Below, piece after piece: positions 9,701 through 18,759 of a DNA stretch of 64,000 bases. This DNA is from an alpha proteobacterium AAP38 (GTDB taxonomy: Bacteria; Pseudomonadota; Alphaproteobacteria; Azospirillales; Azospirillaceae), in assembly GCA_001296005.1 (NCBI GenBank), contig LJHR01000038.1:1-64000 (forward strand). Direction: 5' to 3'. The notes below the pieces were generated by a model. It was not told the origin of the DNA and searched no databases. It saw only the letters and a list, made by a program, of their open reading frames with translations. Every line of letters begins with the position of its first letter. The stretch's first letter is position 1. The position numbers were made by a program, and so were the translations under genes.

Positions 9701-12700
9701 GCTGAAATTCACCGTTTTTCGCGCAACCGTCAGGTTGCCGGCACTGCTGCCGCTATTGGCCAGCCGGTAGTTGCTGACATCGCCGCCGCCCAGCGTCACC
9801 GTCTGATCATAGGTCCCCGCCGACAGCCGATCTGACAGTGTCACCCCCGACAGGCTGACACTGGCCGTCACATCATCCCCGTTCACCACCCCCGTCAGGG
9901 TGGCGGTGCCCAGCGTCGCCAAGGTGCCATAGATGCTGTTGACCGCGCCGACGCTGTAGGTCAGTTCCTTGGCCGCGATGGTCAGGGTACCGTCCGTGTG
10001 GCCCGACGCCGCCAGCTCATAATTGCCGACATCGCTGCCGGTTACGGCCGTCACCTTCTGCGTCAGGCTGCCTACGGCAGTGCGCGGAGCCAGGGTCACC
10101 GCATCGGCACCGCGATAGGTGGTGACCGTTCCCGTCACCCCATCCCCATCCACCAGCCCACCCAGCGTCACCGTGCCGCCCGTGGCGGTGGTGCCATAGG
10201 TGCTGCTGCTGTTGGTGATGGAATAGGTCAGAGACTTCTTAGTCACCGTCAGGGTGCCTGTGCCGTAACTGAACCCATAGCCCAGGTCCGACGCCAGCGT
10301 CCCGCCCCCCGCCGTCAGGGTGTAGGAACCGACATTCCGCCCCGCCCCGGTAATGGCACCGGTCCCACTGACGGCATTGCCCAGCGTGTCACCCGTCACC
10401 AGTCCGGTGATCGTATAGTTCAAGCCTGTGATGGTGGACCCGGTATAGACCCGGCTGACGCTATCGGGCGTCACTGTCAGGGTGGGGGCATAGCCATAGA
10501 CGAACCGGCTGCCGCTGTTGGACACCGCCGTATAAGTATGGTCGGTAAAGCTGAAGCTGCGGTTATAAAGCGGCAGGGCCGAAATACCGCCCGTGCTGCT
10601 GGTCAGCGGACTATTGGAGAATACCAGGAACCGCCCCCCACCCGTCACCGACAGGGCGCTGGACCCGGCGCTATTGGTAAAGGTGCCGTTGGCGGCCAGG
10701 ATCAGGGCATCGCCGCTGCCATTGGCCGCCACACTGGCCCCCGACGCCAGGGTCAGATTGCCACCACTGGTCAGCTTCACCGTGCCTGTGGCATTGACCC
10801 CCGCCACCGACCCGATGGTGCCGATAGTGACCGCCCCGGACAGGCCGACATCGACAGAACCGGTATTGGCCGCCACCGTACTGACGGCGTTGGACGCATG
10901 GGCCAGCGTATAGGCACCGCCCGCCCCGTTCAGCGACAGGCCCGATGCCGTGATGGCGGCACTCTGCGTTACCGTGCCTATGCTGGTTAGGGTCAGATTG
11001 CCCGTACCGGCATTAACCCCCGCCACCCCGTCCACGGTACCGATGGCAAAGCCGGTATCATCACGAAGGGCGATAGCGCCATTGCTGCTGCCGGTCGTGG
11101 CCGCAAAACTCGTGACGGCATTGTTCACGCCCGACAGCGCCACCGCCCCGTCCGCCGTCACCGCCAGACTGGTGACGGTAATCGCACCCGTCTGCCCAAT
11201 CGCCCCACCGCTGCGCAGATGCAGCGTGCTGCTGCCTGTGGGTGCGATGGCCCCCGTCACGCTGATCGCCCCGGCGCTGCCCGATCCAATGCGGATGGTC
11301 CCCGCCGTCACGCGGTTCAGTTCCGCCGACGAAATCTCCAGCCCGCTGCCGCTGTCGGTGGCGGAGCCCAGGTCGATCCCCCGCGCGGCGGTGGATGTTG
11401 TCAGGGTGGCCGTGGCCGTCCCGGCATACACCGACCCGGTCAGGTTCAACCGGTCGGCCGTCAGGGTGATATCCTGGTTCTGCGTGCTGATGGCCGCACT
11501 GACGGTCAGCAAGCCCTTGGTATTGGCCGACAGGCTGCCCGCATCCGCCCCGCTGCCCGTGGACAGGGCGCCGCTGATGGTAATGGCGCCATCATTGCTA
11601 ATCAGGCTGGTGTTATCCTTGAACGCGGCCCCGGCAACGCTGACCGCCCCCGTCCCGTCCGACCGCCCCACCGTGACGCTGCTGAACCCGGCGCGGAGGC
11701 TGTCCAGTTCCGTCTGGTCCAGTTCCAGATCGCTGGACGTCGCCCCATCGCCAACGCCAATGCTGGCGGATGTGCTGTTGGGCCGCAGGATAAGGTTGCC
11801 CGTCCCGCCGATGCTGATCGCCGCCGTGCCCGTCCCGCTGGTCAGGGTCATGCGGTCGGCGGTCAGGGCGACGGGCCCGGCATAGGCGTTGGTGCCGTCC
11901 CAGCCGATATAGGCCCGGCTGCTGTCCGACGACCCGCCATTGGCTGCGATCACGCCATTGGTCCCCGTGGCCGTCAGGCCCAGCGGCCCACCGCCCGTAC
12001 TATAGATGGCACTGCGCGTGCCCGGATCATCGCGCAGCAGGATGCCATAGCGATTGGTCCCCGACGCCACCTGCTCGCCATTTATGGCGATGGCGCCACT
12101 GGCGCTGCGGATGGTACTGCCATTGCCGATGGCAATGCCGGCGGTCAGTGTATTGCCAGTGCCCCCGGCCCCGTTCAACGTGATGGTCCCGGACCCGGCG
12201 GCAATCAGGCTGCCGGCGCTGACATTGATGCCGATGCCGGTGGCGGAATTGGTGCCGGATGCGGCACCTTCCCCGATCATCAGAATATTGCCGCCGGTGC
12301 CGGCGTTTATCACGCTGTCCGTAATATTGATGCCAGAACCCGTGGAAGCCCCGCCCAGGGCTGCACTGAGGGTGCCCGAACAATTGTTCCCAATAAGGCT
12401 GGTACAGGAATAGGTCAGAGCGCTGACATTGACCGGATCATCGTTGGCTCGGACTCGTCCCACATATATGTGGCCGCCCTTCGTCTCGAAATTAGCATTG
12501 GTGATTGATACCTGACCACGCGTACCGGTCACATTGCCGTCGGCGGCCAGAACCAGATTTAAGCTGCCAGAGCCAATCGATTTGATATCGGAAGCCACCG
12601 CGACATTGATGTCGCTGGACAGGACCAATGTCGCCACGCCCGACCCGTTATACCGCGCAGCTTGATCCAGCGTGATAAGGCTATCAGCGGCGTAAAGGCG

Positions 12701-15700
12701 CGTATTGCCCGTAAAGGTAATTCCCGTCGTGCCCGCCACGGTGCCAACCACAAAACTGACATTACTCTTGAAATCCACCGACCCGGTATTGCCGGCCAGC
12801 GTCGTCACACTGTTGCCTGATCGGGTCAGCGTATAATTTCCGCCGCTGCCCAGCAGCGACAGGTTCGTCACATTGATATCGGCACTCTGCGTCACCGTCC
12901 CGGCGCTGGCCAGTTCGATGACATTGCTGGAATAGGACAGGCCATCACTGATCACCAGATTGCCGCCATCCAACGCGCCCAGGCGGATCACGCCGGCACT
13001 GATCTGGCCGATTTCCGTTCGCGAAACATGGGCCTTGCCCGACCCCGCGCCCGTGGCCCCCACATCCATCTGCCCGCCCGTGGCGAAGGGGCGCAGTTGC
13101 ACGCGGCCTGTGCTGGTGATGCTGGTGCTGGACAGGGCGATATCGCCGCCGGCCAGGATAATGGTCCCCGCCCCCGCCGACACAGTCGTGCTATTCAGCA
13201 CCAGACTGTCCCGCCCGCGCAGGCTGACATCGCCGCCATTGCTGGTGAAGCTGCCATTGCCCGCCGTCAGGGTGCCGCTGCTGCCCCCATATCCGGCGGT
13301 GGCATCGACATTCAGCTTGCCCGTGCTGGAACCGGCCCCGATCCCGGCATTGAAGGTCAGGTCCTGGGCCGCACGCAGGGTCAGGGTGGCATCCCCGCCC
13401 GCCGATTTGGCGATGGAATTGCCGACGGTAATGTCGCCCACCCCTGCCTCGGCCAGGGCATTCTTGCCCGCGTCCAGGAAGGTCTGCAAAAGGCTGGCGA
13501 TGGAACTCCCGATGGTCAGGCTGCTGCTGATCAGCTCAAACGCACCGATGCCGGTCGTGGATGGGTTGGCCGAAACCGTGACGGTGCCCGTATGCTGTCC
13601 ATGACCAAGGGTCAGGGTGCCGGCGGTAACGGTGCCCAGCTCCGCCGTGGACAGGGCCAGACCCGCCGTATCGTCGGTCCCGCCGATGATCAGATTGGTG
13701 CTGTTGCTGCGGGTACGCAGGGTGACGCGGCCCGCCGACCGGATGCTGGCGCCCGTCAGGTACATGCTGTCGGCACGCAACTCGACATCGCCCGCCTGGC
13801 TGCTGCTGGCCCCGCCGACATTGCCGCTGCCGCTGAACAGCAGGCCGACACTGCCCGCCCCCTCCGTCGCCGTCACGGTCGTCTTGCCGCTGCCCGACGT
13901 CACGCCGAACCCGCCCATGACCAGCACGCCATGATTGGCCGTGCCCGTCCCGCTGCTGCTGCCGGTCCCGGTCAGGCCGACGGTGCCCGATGTGCTGCTG
14001 ATCCCGCCGCCGCTGCTGCCGTCCAGCCGGATACCGACGGATCCGGTACCGCTGCCATTGGCCGTACCGGTGATACTGACCGCACCGGACCCGGTCGTAG
14101 CTGTAGCACGGGCAAAATCTACGCCGACAGAACCCGTACCGGTCACGGAAAGGGCACCATTACCGCTCGACAGCGTACTGTTCCCGGTCAGCAGCACGCC
14201 CGTGGCGCTGCCCGTACCGGTCAGGGACAGCGCCCCCGACCCCGTGCTGAAACCGGCACCCGACAGGTTGACGCCCGTCGTGGCCCCGGTTCCCGTAGCG
14301 GTCACGGTGATGCTGCCGCCATTGCTGCTGAAACTGCCGCCCGTGGCCTGGAACGACCGACCGGCATTGAAGCTCATGGACAGGGTGCCGCTGCTGGAAC
14401 TGACCCCGATGCCGCTGGCAAAGCTGATATCCTGCCCGGCATTAAGGGTCAGGGCGGCGCCCGTCCCGCCGGTCTTGGCGATGGAACTGTTGATATTGAT
14501 ATCGTCACTGGCCGCCAGGGTGACGCTGGTGCCGCTGTTCAACAGGGTCTCAATGGCTCCCGCCGTGATCACACTGTTGACCGCACCCTGGTCACCCACA
14601 TTGTCCAGATCGCCGGCATTTTCCAGATCGTCCCCGGTTGTGCCGTCGCCATTCAGGTTGGGCGTGCCACCGATGGTGATATTCGTCGGGTCCAGCAGCA
14701 ATTCGCCGGCCTTGCCGCCCGCCCCGCCAGCCAGATCGGCGGTGCCGGCAAAGCGCAGGCTGCCCTTGCCCGACACTTCGGCAAAGCCGCCATCGGCGGC
14801 ACCGCGCGCGCTGACGGCCCCTTCATGCACAGTGCGCCCATCGGACCAGATGATGATGCGCCCGCCATCGCCCCCGCGGCCATCGGCCATCACCCGGCTG
14901 CCGGCATCGATGCGCGTCGTCTGCGACCGGTGCAGATCGCCCCCGCCCTGGAAGTCCCCGCCGATCCGCACCGACCCGCCACCGACCGGCCCCGACGCGT
15001 CAACCGTCGCCCCGGTCAGCGTGACCTTGTCACCCAGCACATCGATGGACCCGCCTTCGGCGCGGACGGTTCCGGAAACCTCCGTTTCCACCCCCTCCCC
15101 GCCGATGATGATGCGGCCATCCACCTCCCGCGCTGCCGTCGCCTCCACCAGCCCCCCGGCATTGACCACACCGGCCAGCCCATCGCGCGCCGCCCGTGCC
15201 GTCATCAGGACCTGCGCGCCCGTGAGGGTCCCATCATTCAGGACCCGTCCCGCCAGTTCCGCCGGGATTTCAAACCGCAGCAGGCCATCGCCCGCCAGAT
15301 CCAGCGTGAACCGCTCCGCCCCGGCCAGAACGACCCGGCCAAACCGCGCCTCGATCAGTCCGCTATTGCGCACGTCGGGTGCCGCCAGAACGGCATAGCC
15401 ACCATCGGCCACGCGGATGGTGCCCTCATTGACCACCGCCGCCCCGGCCTGCCCCGCCTTGCCGAAGGTCAGGCGCCCAGCGGCAAAATCGGCATTGTCG
15501 ATATCCGCCGTCGTGGCCAGAAACGCGCCGGCATCAATGCGCGCCCCTCGCCCCATCACGATCCCGGCCTTGTCGATCACCACGACCTGGCCATTAGCCG
15601 TCAGGCTGCCGTCAATCCGTGTGCCGGCACCGTGACCGATCACGCGATTGATCAGCAGCGACCCCGCCCCCGGCTGCGTCACGGCAACCGACTGCCCCGC

Positions 15701-15922
15701 CCCGATATCAAAACTGCGCCAGTCGATCAGGGCGCGGTCGGTCGTCTGGTTGATGAGCGTCTGGCTGCCCTGGGCGCTGATCCCCGCCCCGCCCACCACG
15801 ACGGCCCCGCCCTGCGGGGATTGCGCCGCCGCCGGCAGGGTGAAGACTGATGCCAGCGTCAGGGCGCGAAAGCCGCGCCCCCACTGCCTCTGCCCCGCCC
15901 TCTGCCGCCGCGCGCCCTGCAT
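6737..15922 (-). CDS. Giant TpsA exoprotein (filamentous haemagglutinin type) with MBG/YDG repeats
   Basis: A 3061-residue secreted protein. An N-terminal extended signal region (to about residue 34, ending AAAQ) is followed by a filamentous-haemagglutinin TPS domain (about residues 35-290: GSQTLINQTTDRALIDWRSF, then SLLINRVIGHGAGTRIDGSL). The usual NPNG motif is replaced by IDKAGIVMG. The long middle is a Gly/Ser/Thr-rich beta-helix with repeated units such as GSGALSLTGTGSATGV. The C-terminal third has about five YDG-type and eight or nine MBG-type units (pattern IYGDADPALTYxVxGL) before a Pro/Ala/Val linker and the terminus NLGRVW. The gene starts 10 bases after tpsB and should be exported by it as a surface adhesin or matrix protein. 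No toxin domain or immunity gene is evident. Confidence 0.93.
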   Translation of the reverse strand: MQGARRQRAGQRQWGRGFRALTLASVFTLPAAAQSPQGGAVVVGGAGISAQGSQTLINQTTDRALIDWRSFDIGAGQSVAVTQPGAGSLLINRVIGHGAGTRIDGSLTANGQVVVIDKAGIVMGRGARIDAGAFLATTADIDNADFAAGRLTFGKAGQAGAAVVNEGTIRVADGGYAVLAAPDVRNSGLIEARFGRVVLAGAERFTLDLAGDGLLRFEIPAELAGRVLNDGTLTGAQVLMTARAARDGLAGVVNAGGLVEATAAREVDGRIIIGGEGVETEVSGTVRAEGGSIDVLGDKVTLTGATVDASGPVGGGSVRIGGDFQGGGDLHRSQTTRIDAGSRVMADGRGGDGGRIIIWSDGRTVHEGAVSARGAADGGFAEVSGKGSLRFAGTADLAGGAGGKAGELLLDPTNITIGGTPNLNGDGTTGDDLENAGDLDNVGDQGAVNSVITAGAIETLLNSGTSVTLAASDDININSSIAKTGGTGAALTLNAGQDISFASGIGVSSSSGTLSMSFNAGRSFQATGGSFSSNGGSITVTATGTGATTGVNLSGAGFSTGSGALSLTGTGSATGVLLTGNSTLSSGNGALSVTGTGSVGVDFARATATTGSGAVSITGTANGSGTGSVGIRLDGSSGGGISSTSGTVGLTGTGSSSGTGTANHGVLVMGGFGVTSGSGKTTVTATEGAGSVGLLFSGSGNVGGASSSQAGDVELRADSMYLTGASIRSAGRVTLRTRSNSTNLIIGGTDDTAGLALSTAELGTVTAGTLTLGHGQHTGTVTVSANPSTTGIGAFELISSSLTIGSSIASLLQTFLDAGKNALAEAGVGDITVGNSIAKSAGGDATLTLRAAQDLTFNAGIGAGSSTGKLNVDATAGYGGSSGTLTAGNGSFTSNGGDVSLRGRDSLVLNSTTVSAGAGTIILAGGDIALSSTSITSTGRVQLRPFATGGQMDVGATGAGSGKAHVSRTEIGQISAGVIRLGALDGGNLVISDGLSYSSNVIELASAGTVTQSADINVTNLSLLGSGGNYTLTRSGNSVTTLAGNTGSVDFKSNVSFVVGTVAGTTGITFTGNTRLYAADSLITLDQAARYNGSGVATLVLSSDINVAVASDIKSIGSGSLNLVLAADGNVTGTRGQVSITNANFETKGGHIYVGRVRANDDPVNVSALTYSCTSLIGNNCSGTLSAALGGASTGSGINITDSVINAGTGGNILMIGEGAASGTNSATGIGINVSAGSLIAAGSGTITLNGAGGTGNTLTAGIAIGNGSTIRSASGAIAINGEQVASGTNRYGILLRDDPGTRSAIYSTGGGPLGLTATGTNGVIAANGGSSDSSRAYIGWDGTNAYAGPVALTADRMTLTSGTGTAAISIGGTGNLILRPNSTSASIGVGDGATSSDLELDQTELDSLRAGFSSVTVGRSDGTGAVSVAGAAFKDNTSLISNDGAITISGALSTGSGADAGSLSANTKGLLTVSAAISTQNQDITLTADRLNLTGSVYAGTATATLTTSTAARGIDLGSATDSGSGLEISSAELNRVTAGTIRIGSGSAGAISVTGAIAPTGSSTLHLRSGGAIGQTGAITVTSLAVTADGAVALSGVNNAVTSFAATTGSSNGAIALRDDTGFAIGTVDGVAGVNAGTGNLTLTSIGTVTQSAAITASGLSLNGAGGAYTLAHASNAVSTVAANTGSVDVGLSGAVTIGTIGSVAGVNATGTVKLTSGGNLTLASGASVAANGSGDALILAANGTFTNSAGSSALSVTGGGRFLVFSNSPLTSSTGGISALPLYNRSFSFTDHTYTAVSNSGSRFVYGYAPTLTVTPDSVSRVYTGSTITGLNYTITGLVTGDTLGNAVSGTGAITGAGRNVGSYTLTAGGGTLASDLGYGFSYGTGTLTVTKKSLTYSITNSSSTYGTTATGGTVTLGGLVDGDGVTGTVTTYRGADAVTLAPRTAVGSLTQKVTAVTGSDVGNYELAASGHTDGTLTIAAKELTYSVGAVNSIYGTLATLGTATLTGVVNGDDVTASVSLSGVTLSDRLSAGTYDQTVTLGGGDVSNYRLANSGSSAGNLTVARKTVNFSIANVASTYGTLAVLGTPSLTGVLSGDDVSGALTLVSGTLSDRLKVGAYDLTLTALGGGSASNYVLAGSGNSNGVLTIAAKALTASVASVTATYGQNAATGAVTLTGLLAGDDVKADVSVEGAGGAVTPGPKLGAGTYTQRINGLTGADAGNYVMEGGQGATGTLTINPAALTVTANSLTRVYGADDPTLTYSVTGLVNGDGLTGGLTRAEGRNAGTYAIGQGSLSAGPNYTLTFNGGMLTITPAALTVTAASATKVYGSDDPALTYSVSGLVAGDSVSGALTRAAGRNAGTYAISQGSLSAGANYTLTFNGGTLTITPAALTVTAASATKIYGRDDPALTYSVSGLVAGDSVSGALARAAGRDVGTYAISQGSLSAGANYTLTFNGGTLTITPAALTVTAGSGTKIYGDADPVLGFTAAGLVAGDSLTGEIKRAAGENAGTYAVEQGSLLAGANYTLSFNAGTLTITPAALSVTANAVSRIYMDEDPELTFTVNGLKRGDSAASALSGALSRAGGEDVGTYAIAQGSLTANANYKLSFTGADFAIRPANLTLAVMAANLSKIYGDADPALTYTATGLRGKDSLDKVLSGALSRAGGEDAGIYAINQGSLTSISPNYTVSFTPGTLTISPANLSVAAAMVTRTYGDGDPALTYAVSGLKRGDSAGAVLSGSLGRAAGEDVGTYAINQDSLALTSRNYTLSFTGAQMVINPALLSVTANAVSRIYGAADPALTFTVSGLKRDDSATGVLTGGLVRAAGSNAGRYAITQGSLSANGNYRVSYTGADFVITPAPLSVLVDNATRQAGAANPVFTARFQGLVNGDGAAVLTGLRFQTLADTASPAGNYAINADGISNGNYQITYVDGLLTVTGGGILPPVVAETAPVTTITKPVTAPVVTVVAAPVAVASPVVTPPPAPVAASPAPAGDGGSAALAAVNQSVQSASGSAADDDSAAEEMIPGLLSQQRRLPGETPDGTPGLEQQFPNLGRVW
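7290..10480 (-). repeat. Tandem MBG/YDG-type repeat array inside tpsA
   Basis: The 3' third of tpsA consists of repeats of about 75-80 codons. Each unit begins LTVTA.. or SLTYS.., contains a (I/V)YG..DP.LTY or TYGT core and ends in an LTITPA or LTIAAK linker. Units between roughly 8500 and 9000 are almost identical at DNA level (same GTAACxATAxTTGG-like spacing and repeated GACACGCTGTAGGTC tracts on the plus strand), which points to recent duplication or gene conversion. Copy number is likely to vary between strains. Confidence 0.88.
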
Positions 15923-15932
15923 CCCATCCCCC

Positions 15933-17615
15933 TTAAAGCTGAACCGTCAGGTCGATGAACAGGCGCGTATCCCGTCCTTCCGCCCCCGGAATGGGCAGCG
16001 ACCGCAGGGTCCGCGCCAGTTCCGCCGACAGGTTGGCCTTGCCGAACAGACCCAGCCGCACCCCGCCCCCCGCCGACAGCAGATGCGTATTGGCCGCCAC
16101 ACTGTCCCAGACGCGGCCCCCATCGACAAAGCCATACAGCGTGAACCCATCCACACGCTCGATCCCGGGATTGAACGACCGGCGCAGTTCCAGGCCGGCC
16201 CCCACCCCGTTCGGCCCCGACAGGTCTCCGCCATTATAGCCGCGCCCGAACCGGCTGCCGCCCAGGGCGAATTCCTCACCTGCCAGCAGGGTGTCGGGCG
16301 TATACTGCCCCGCCACCGTCAGGGTGGCGCCGATATCGGCGAACAGGCGGCGTCCATAGGCCACCTCCGCAGTGAATTTCGAATACCAGGGGTTGGGCCG
16401 CAGACGCGACGCGTCGCGGTCGCCCCGTCCCGTGGCACCCGCGACGTCCAGCCCCTGGGTCACGCCCGCCTGCGCAAACAGGTCACCGCCCGCGAACCGC
16501 AACTGGCTGTAGCTGATGCGCGCATCGACACTGCGCCACTGGTCCCGGCTGAAGGGTAGGGCCAGCAGTTCCACCGTCGCCTTCTGCGCGTTCCACCCGG
16601 CCTCAATGGTCAGGTTCCGCGCGCGTGACCGGATCAGGGGCAGCGACAGTCGCTGGCCCATGCCATAGCCCTCGGTCGCGACCGCAAACGGCTTCAGTGC
16701 CGCACCGGGCCGCCCCCGGCTGTAATTGGCATTGCTGGTCAGGCTCAACCCGCTACCGTCCAGGGGCTGTACCCAGCGGCCATTGACCGATCTTTGTTCC
16801 TTGATCTGCGGCGTGGCCGACAGGGTCAGGCCCAACTGCTCCCCCCAACCCAGTGTCGAGTTGGCCGCCATATCGATAAAGGCCGACCAGGGGCCTGCGA
16901 AATCCGACCCCCGGTTGCCGATACCGGCCACCAGCGCATAGGGCGTTTCGCTGTACCCGACCAGCAGTTCCGCCGCCCCGAAACTGTCGCCGGGCCGCAC
17001 CAGCCCCGTGACCGTGACCCCCGGCAGATCATCGACCAGCAGCAGCCCGCGTTCGATAAGGTCGACCCGCGCCGGTCGCGCCGCGACGGCATCGGCCAGC
17101 CGTGCCTCCACCCGCGCCCGCTCACGCGGGCCGCCGCCTTCCACGCGCACCCGCTCCAGATGGCCTTCGATCACACGGATGCTGATGGTCTGGTCCTTGA
17201 TCTCCTGCGCCGGCACGAACACGCGGGTCAGGCCGAAACCAAGGGCCAGATACCGGGCCTGGATGCGGTCGGCCAAAGCCGAGATATCGGCCAGGGTCAC
17301 GGGCTTGGCGATGGTGGCCCTTATATCCTCGGCAAACTCCGTCTGCGGGTCAAAGACCGACGCGCCTTCCACCGCCACGCGGGTCAGGGTGAAGCGCAGG
17401 TCATTGGCCCCGGCGGCGGGCGCGCCCTTGCGCTGCGCCGGGATGGAGAATTGCAGCTGCGCCTTGGGCGCCTTGCGCATTTCTTCCAGGGGGGCGGGAA
17501 CCGTGGGCCGCCCCGGTTCCACGGCACCGGGCAGGCGCGATGGTGCCGTCTGCGCATGCGCAGCAGCAGGCGCCATCACGGCAACCATTCCCATAATTGC
17601 CAGCCGACGACGCAT
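15933..17615 (-). CDS. TpsB outer-membrane transporter (ShlB/FhaC/HecB family)
   Basis: A 560-residue Omp85-superfamily pore that recognises and exports the TpsA protein encoded next to it. A signal peptide ends at AHAQ (about residue 22). Two POTRA domains follow: about 73-150 (LRFTLTRVAVEGASVF to IRVIEG) and about 151-208. The remainder is a 16-strand-type beta barrel with alternating residues and the terminal aromatic/hydrophobic pattern LFIDLTVQL. The conserved L6 loop signature appears as GSRFGRGYNGG. ATG 17615 lies 5 bases after a GGGG ribosome-binding site. It is the first gene of a minus-strand operon; the 192 bases upstream show AT-rich stretches and a short GCTTAA/TTAAGC inverted repeat but no promoter I can assign firmly. 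Confidence 0.95.
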   Translation of the reverse strand: MRRRLAIMGMVAVMAPAAAHAQTAPSRLPGAVEPGRPTVPAPLEEMRKAPKAQLQFSIPAQRKGAPAAGANDLRFTLTRVAVEGASVFDPQTEFAEDIRATIAKPVTLADISALADRIQARYLALGFGLTRVFVPAQEIKDQTISIRVIEGHLERVRVEGGGPRERARVEARLADAVAARPARVDLIERGLLLVDDLPGVTVTGLVRPGDSFGAAELLVGYSETPYALVAGIGNRGSDFAGPWSAFIDMAANSTLGWGEQLGLTLSATPQIKEQRSVNGRWVQPLDGSGLSLTSNANYSRGRPGAALKPFAVATEGYGMGQRLSLPLIRSRARNLTIEAGWNAQKATVELLALPFSRDQWRSVDARISYSQLRFAGGDLFAQAGVTQGLDVAGATGRGDRDASRLRPNPWYSKFTAEVAYGRRLFADIGATLTVAGQYTPDTLLAGEEFALGGSRFGRGYNGGDLSGPNGVGAGLELRRSFNPGIERVDGFTLYGFVDGGRVWDSVAANTHLLSAGGGVRLGLFGKANLSAELARTLRSLPIPGAEGRDTRLFIDLTVQL

Positions 17616-17807
17616 ATGACCCCAACGCTTTGATGCTTCGCTTAAGTTTTAAGCCGAAGGGGGCGGCGCGTGCCAGTCGTTTATGCGTTAACATCTCAAT
17701 CCGCATGGCATTAACCATGGTGACGACCAAGAAGAAACACGACTGTCCGTTGGGCTATACACACGCTTTGGTGGTTACTCGCCTGCTGCGTGCCGGCTTT
17801 GCTTGGT

Positions 17808-18659
17808 TCAGCGTACCAACTCGCCATCCGGTGTGATCACCTGCCCTTCACGCGCCACCAGGGCGCCGGGATGGCGCGCGCGGGCCTGCGCGGCGATGGC
17901 GTCCAGATTGGCGTCGGTGCGTTCGGGGCAATGGTGGAAGATCACAGGGTGGCGCACCCCGGCATGATCGGCCAGACGCAGCGCCTCTTCCCAGGTGGAA
18001 TGGCCCCAGCCGACATGGTCGGCATATTCGGCATCGCTGTAGCTGGCGTCATAGATCATGACGTCGGCCCCGCGCACCAGATCGGCGATGGTTTCGTCCC
18101 GCCCATCCGCCGGATGTTCGGTATCGGTGATCAGGCAGATGGACCTGCCCTGATAATCGACCCGGTATCCTGTGGCCCCGTTGGGATGGTTCAACGGACA
18201 GGTCCGCACGATCAGACCGGGCCGCGGCTCCAGCACCTGACCGCCCGTGAACTTCCGATAATCCATACAGCGTTCCAGCCCGCGCAGCGGGACGGGAAAC
18301 AGGGGTGCCGCCATCAGACTGCCCAACACCTGCCCCAGGCTCAGGCCCGGCCCCAAATGCCCTTCCCACAGGCTGATGCGGCTGCGCTTGTCATGAAAGG
18401 GGGCGAAGAACGGAAAGCCCACGACATGGTCGATATGGGTGTGGGTAAAGAACAGGTCCGCGGTGACCGGATCGCCCCCATCCTCCAGCGCGTCCCCCAG
18501 CAGCCGGATACCCGTTCCGGCATCAAAGATCAGAAGATGCGGGCCGCAGCGCATTTCCAGACAGGTGGTATTGCCGCCATAGCGCAGCGTGTCCGCACCC
18601 GTGGTGGCGATGCTGCCGCGCACCCCCCAGAACCGCACAAAGAAGCTGTCGTCGCTCAT
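17808..18659 (-). CDS. Metallo-beta-lactamase-fold hydrolase of the class II cyclic-nucleotide phosphodiesterase/PhnP-like group
   Basis: A 283-residue enzyme starting at ATG 18659 (MSDDSFFVRFWGVRGS). The N-terminal block FWGVRGSIATTG, then YGGNTTCLE, then FDAGTGIRLLG is characteristic of this branch of the metallo-beta-lactamase superfamily. The zinc signature is FFTHTHIDHVVG (HxHxDH), followed by distal ligands in TDTEH and FHHCPE. Homologues are variously annotated as cAMP phosphodiesterase class II or PhnP-like phosphodiesterase. It is divergent, with a 100-base gap, from a protein with two cyclic-nucleotide-binding domains, which supports but does not prove a nucleotide second-messenger substrate. 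The reading frame runs open far upstream, but the added residues do not resemble the family. Confidence 0.85.
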   Translation of the reverse strand: MSDDSFFVRFWGVRGSIATTGADTLRYGGNTTCLEMRCGPHLLIFDAGTGIRLLGDALEDGGDPVTADLFFTHTHIDHVVGFPFFAPFHDKRSRISLWEGHLGPGLSLGQVLGSLMAAPLFPVPLRGLERCMDYRKFTGGQVLEPRPGLIVRTCPLNHPNGATGYRVDYQGRSICLITDTEHPADGRDETIADLVRGADVMIYDASYSDAEYADHVGWGHSTWEEALRLADHAGVRHPVIFHHCPERTDANLDAIAAQARARHPGALVAREGQVITPDGELVR

Positions 18660-18759
18660 GTCCTGGTGATCCGCCGCCCTCTCGCCGACCCGCACTTTCA
18701 GCCAAGGATTGGAAAAGGGCAACAGCCCACCGCCACGGTGACGCAGGAAATCAGGATAG

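Noticed and set aside
8126-15850. Several 300-940-codon plus-strand open frames over tpsA
   Set aside because: They mirror the repeat structure of tpsA on the other strand and have His/Arg/Gln-rich repetitive translations; no start signals.
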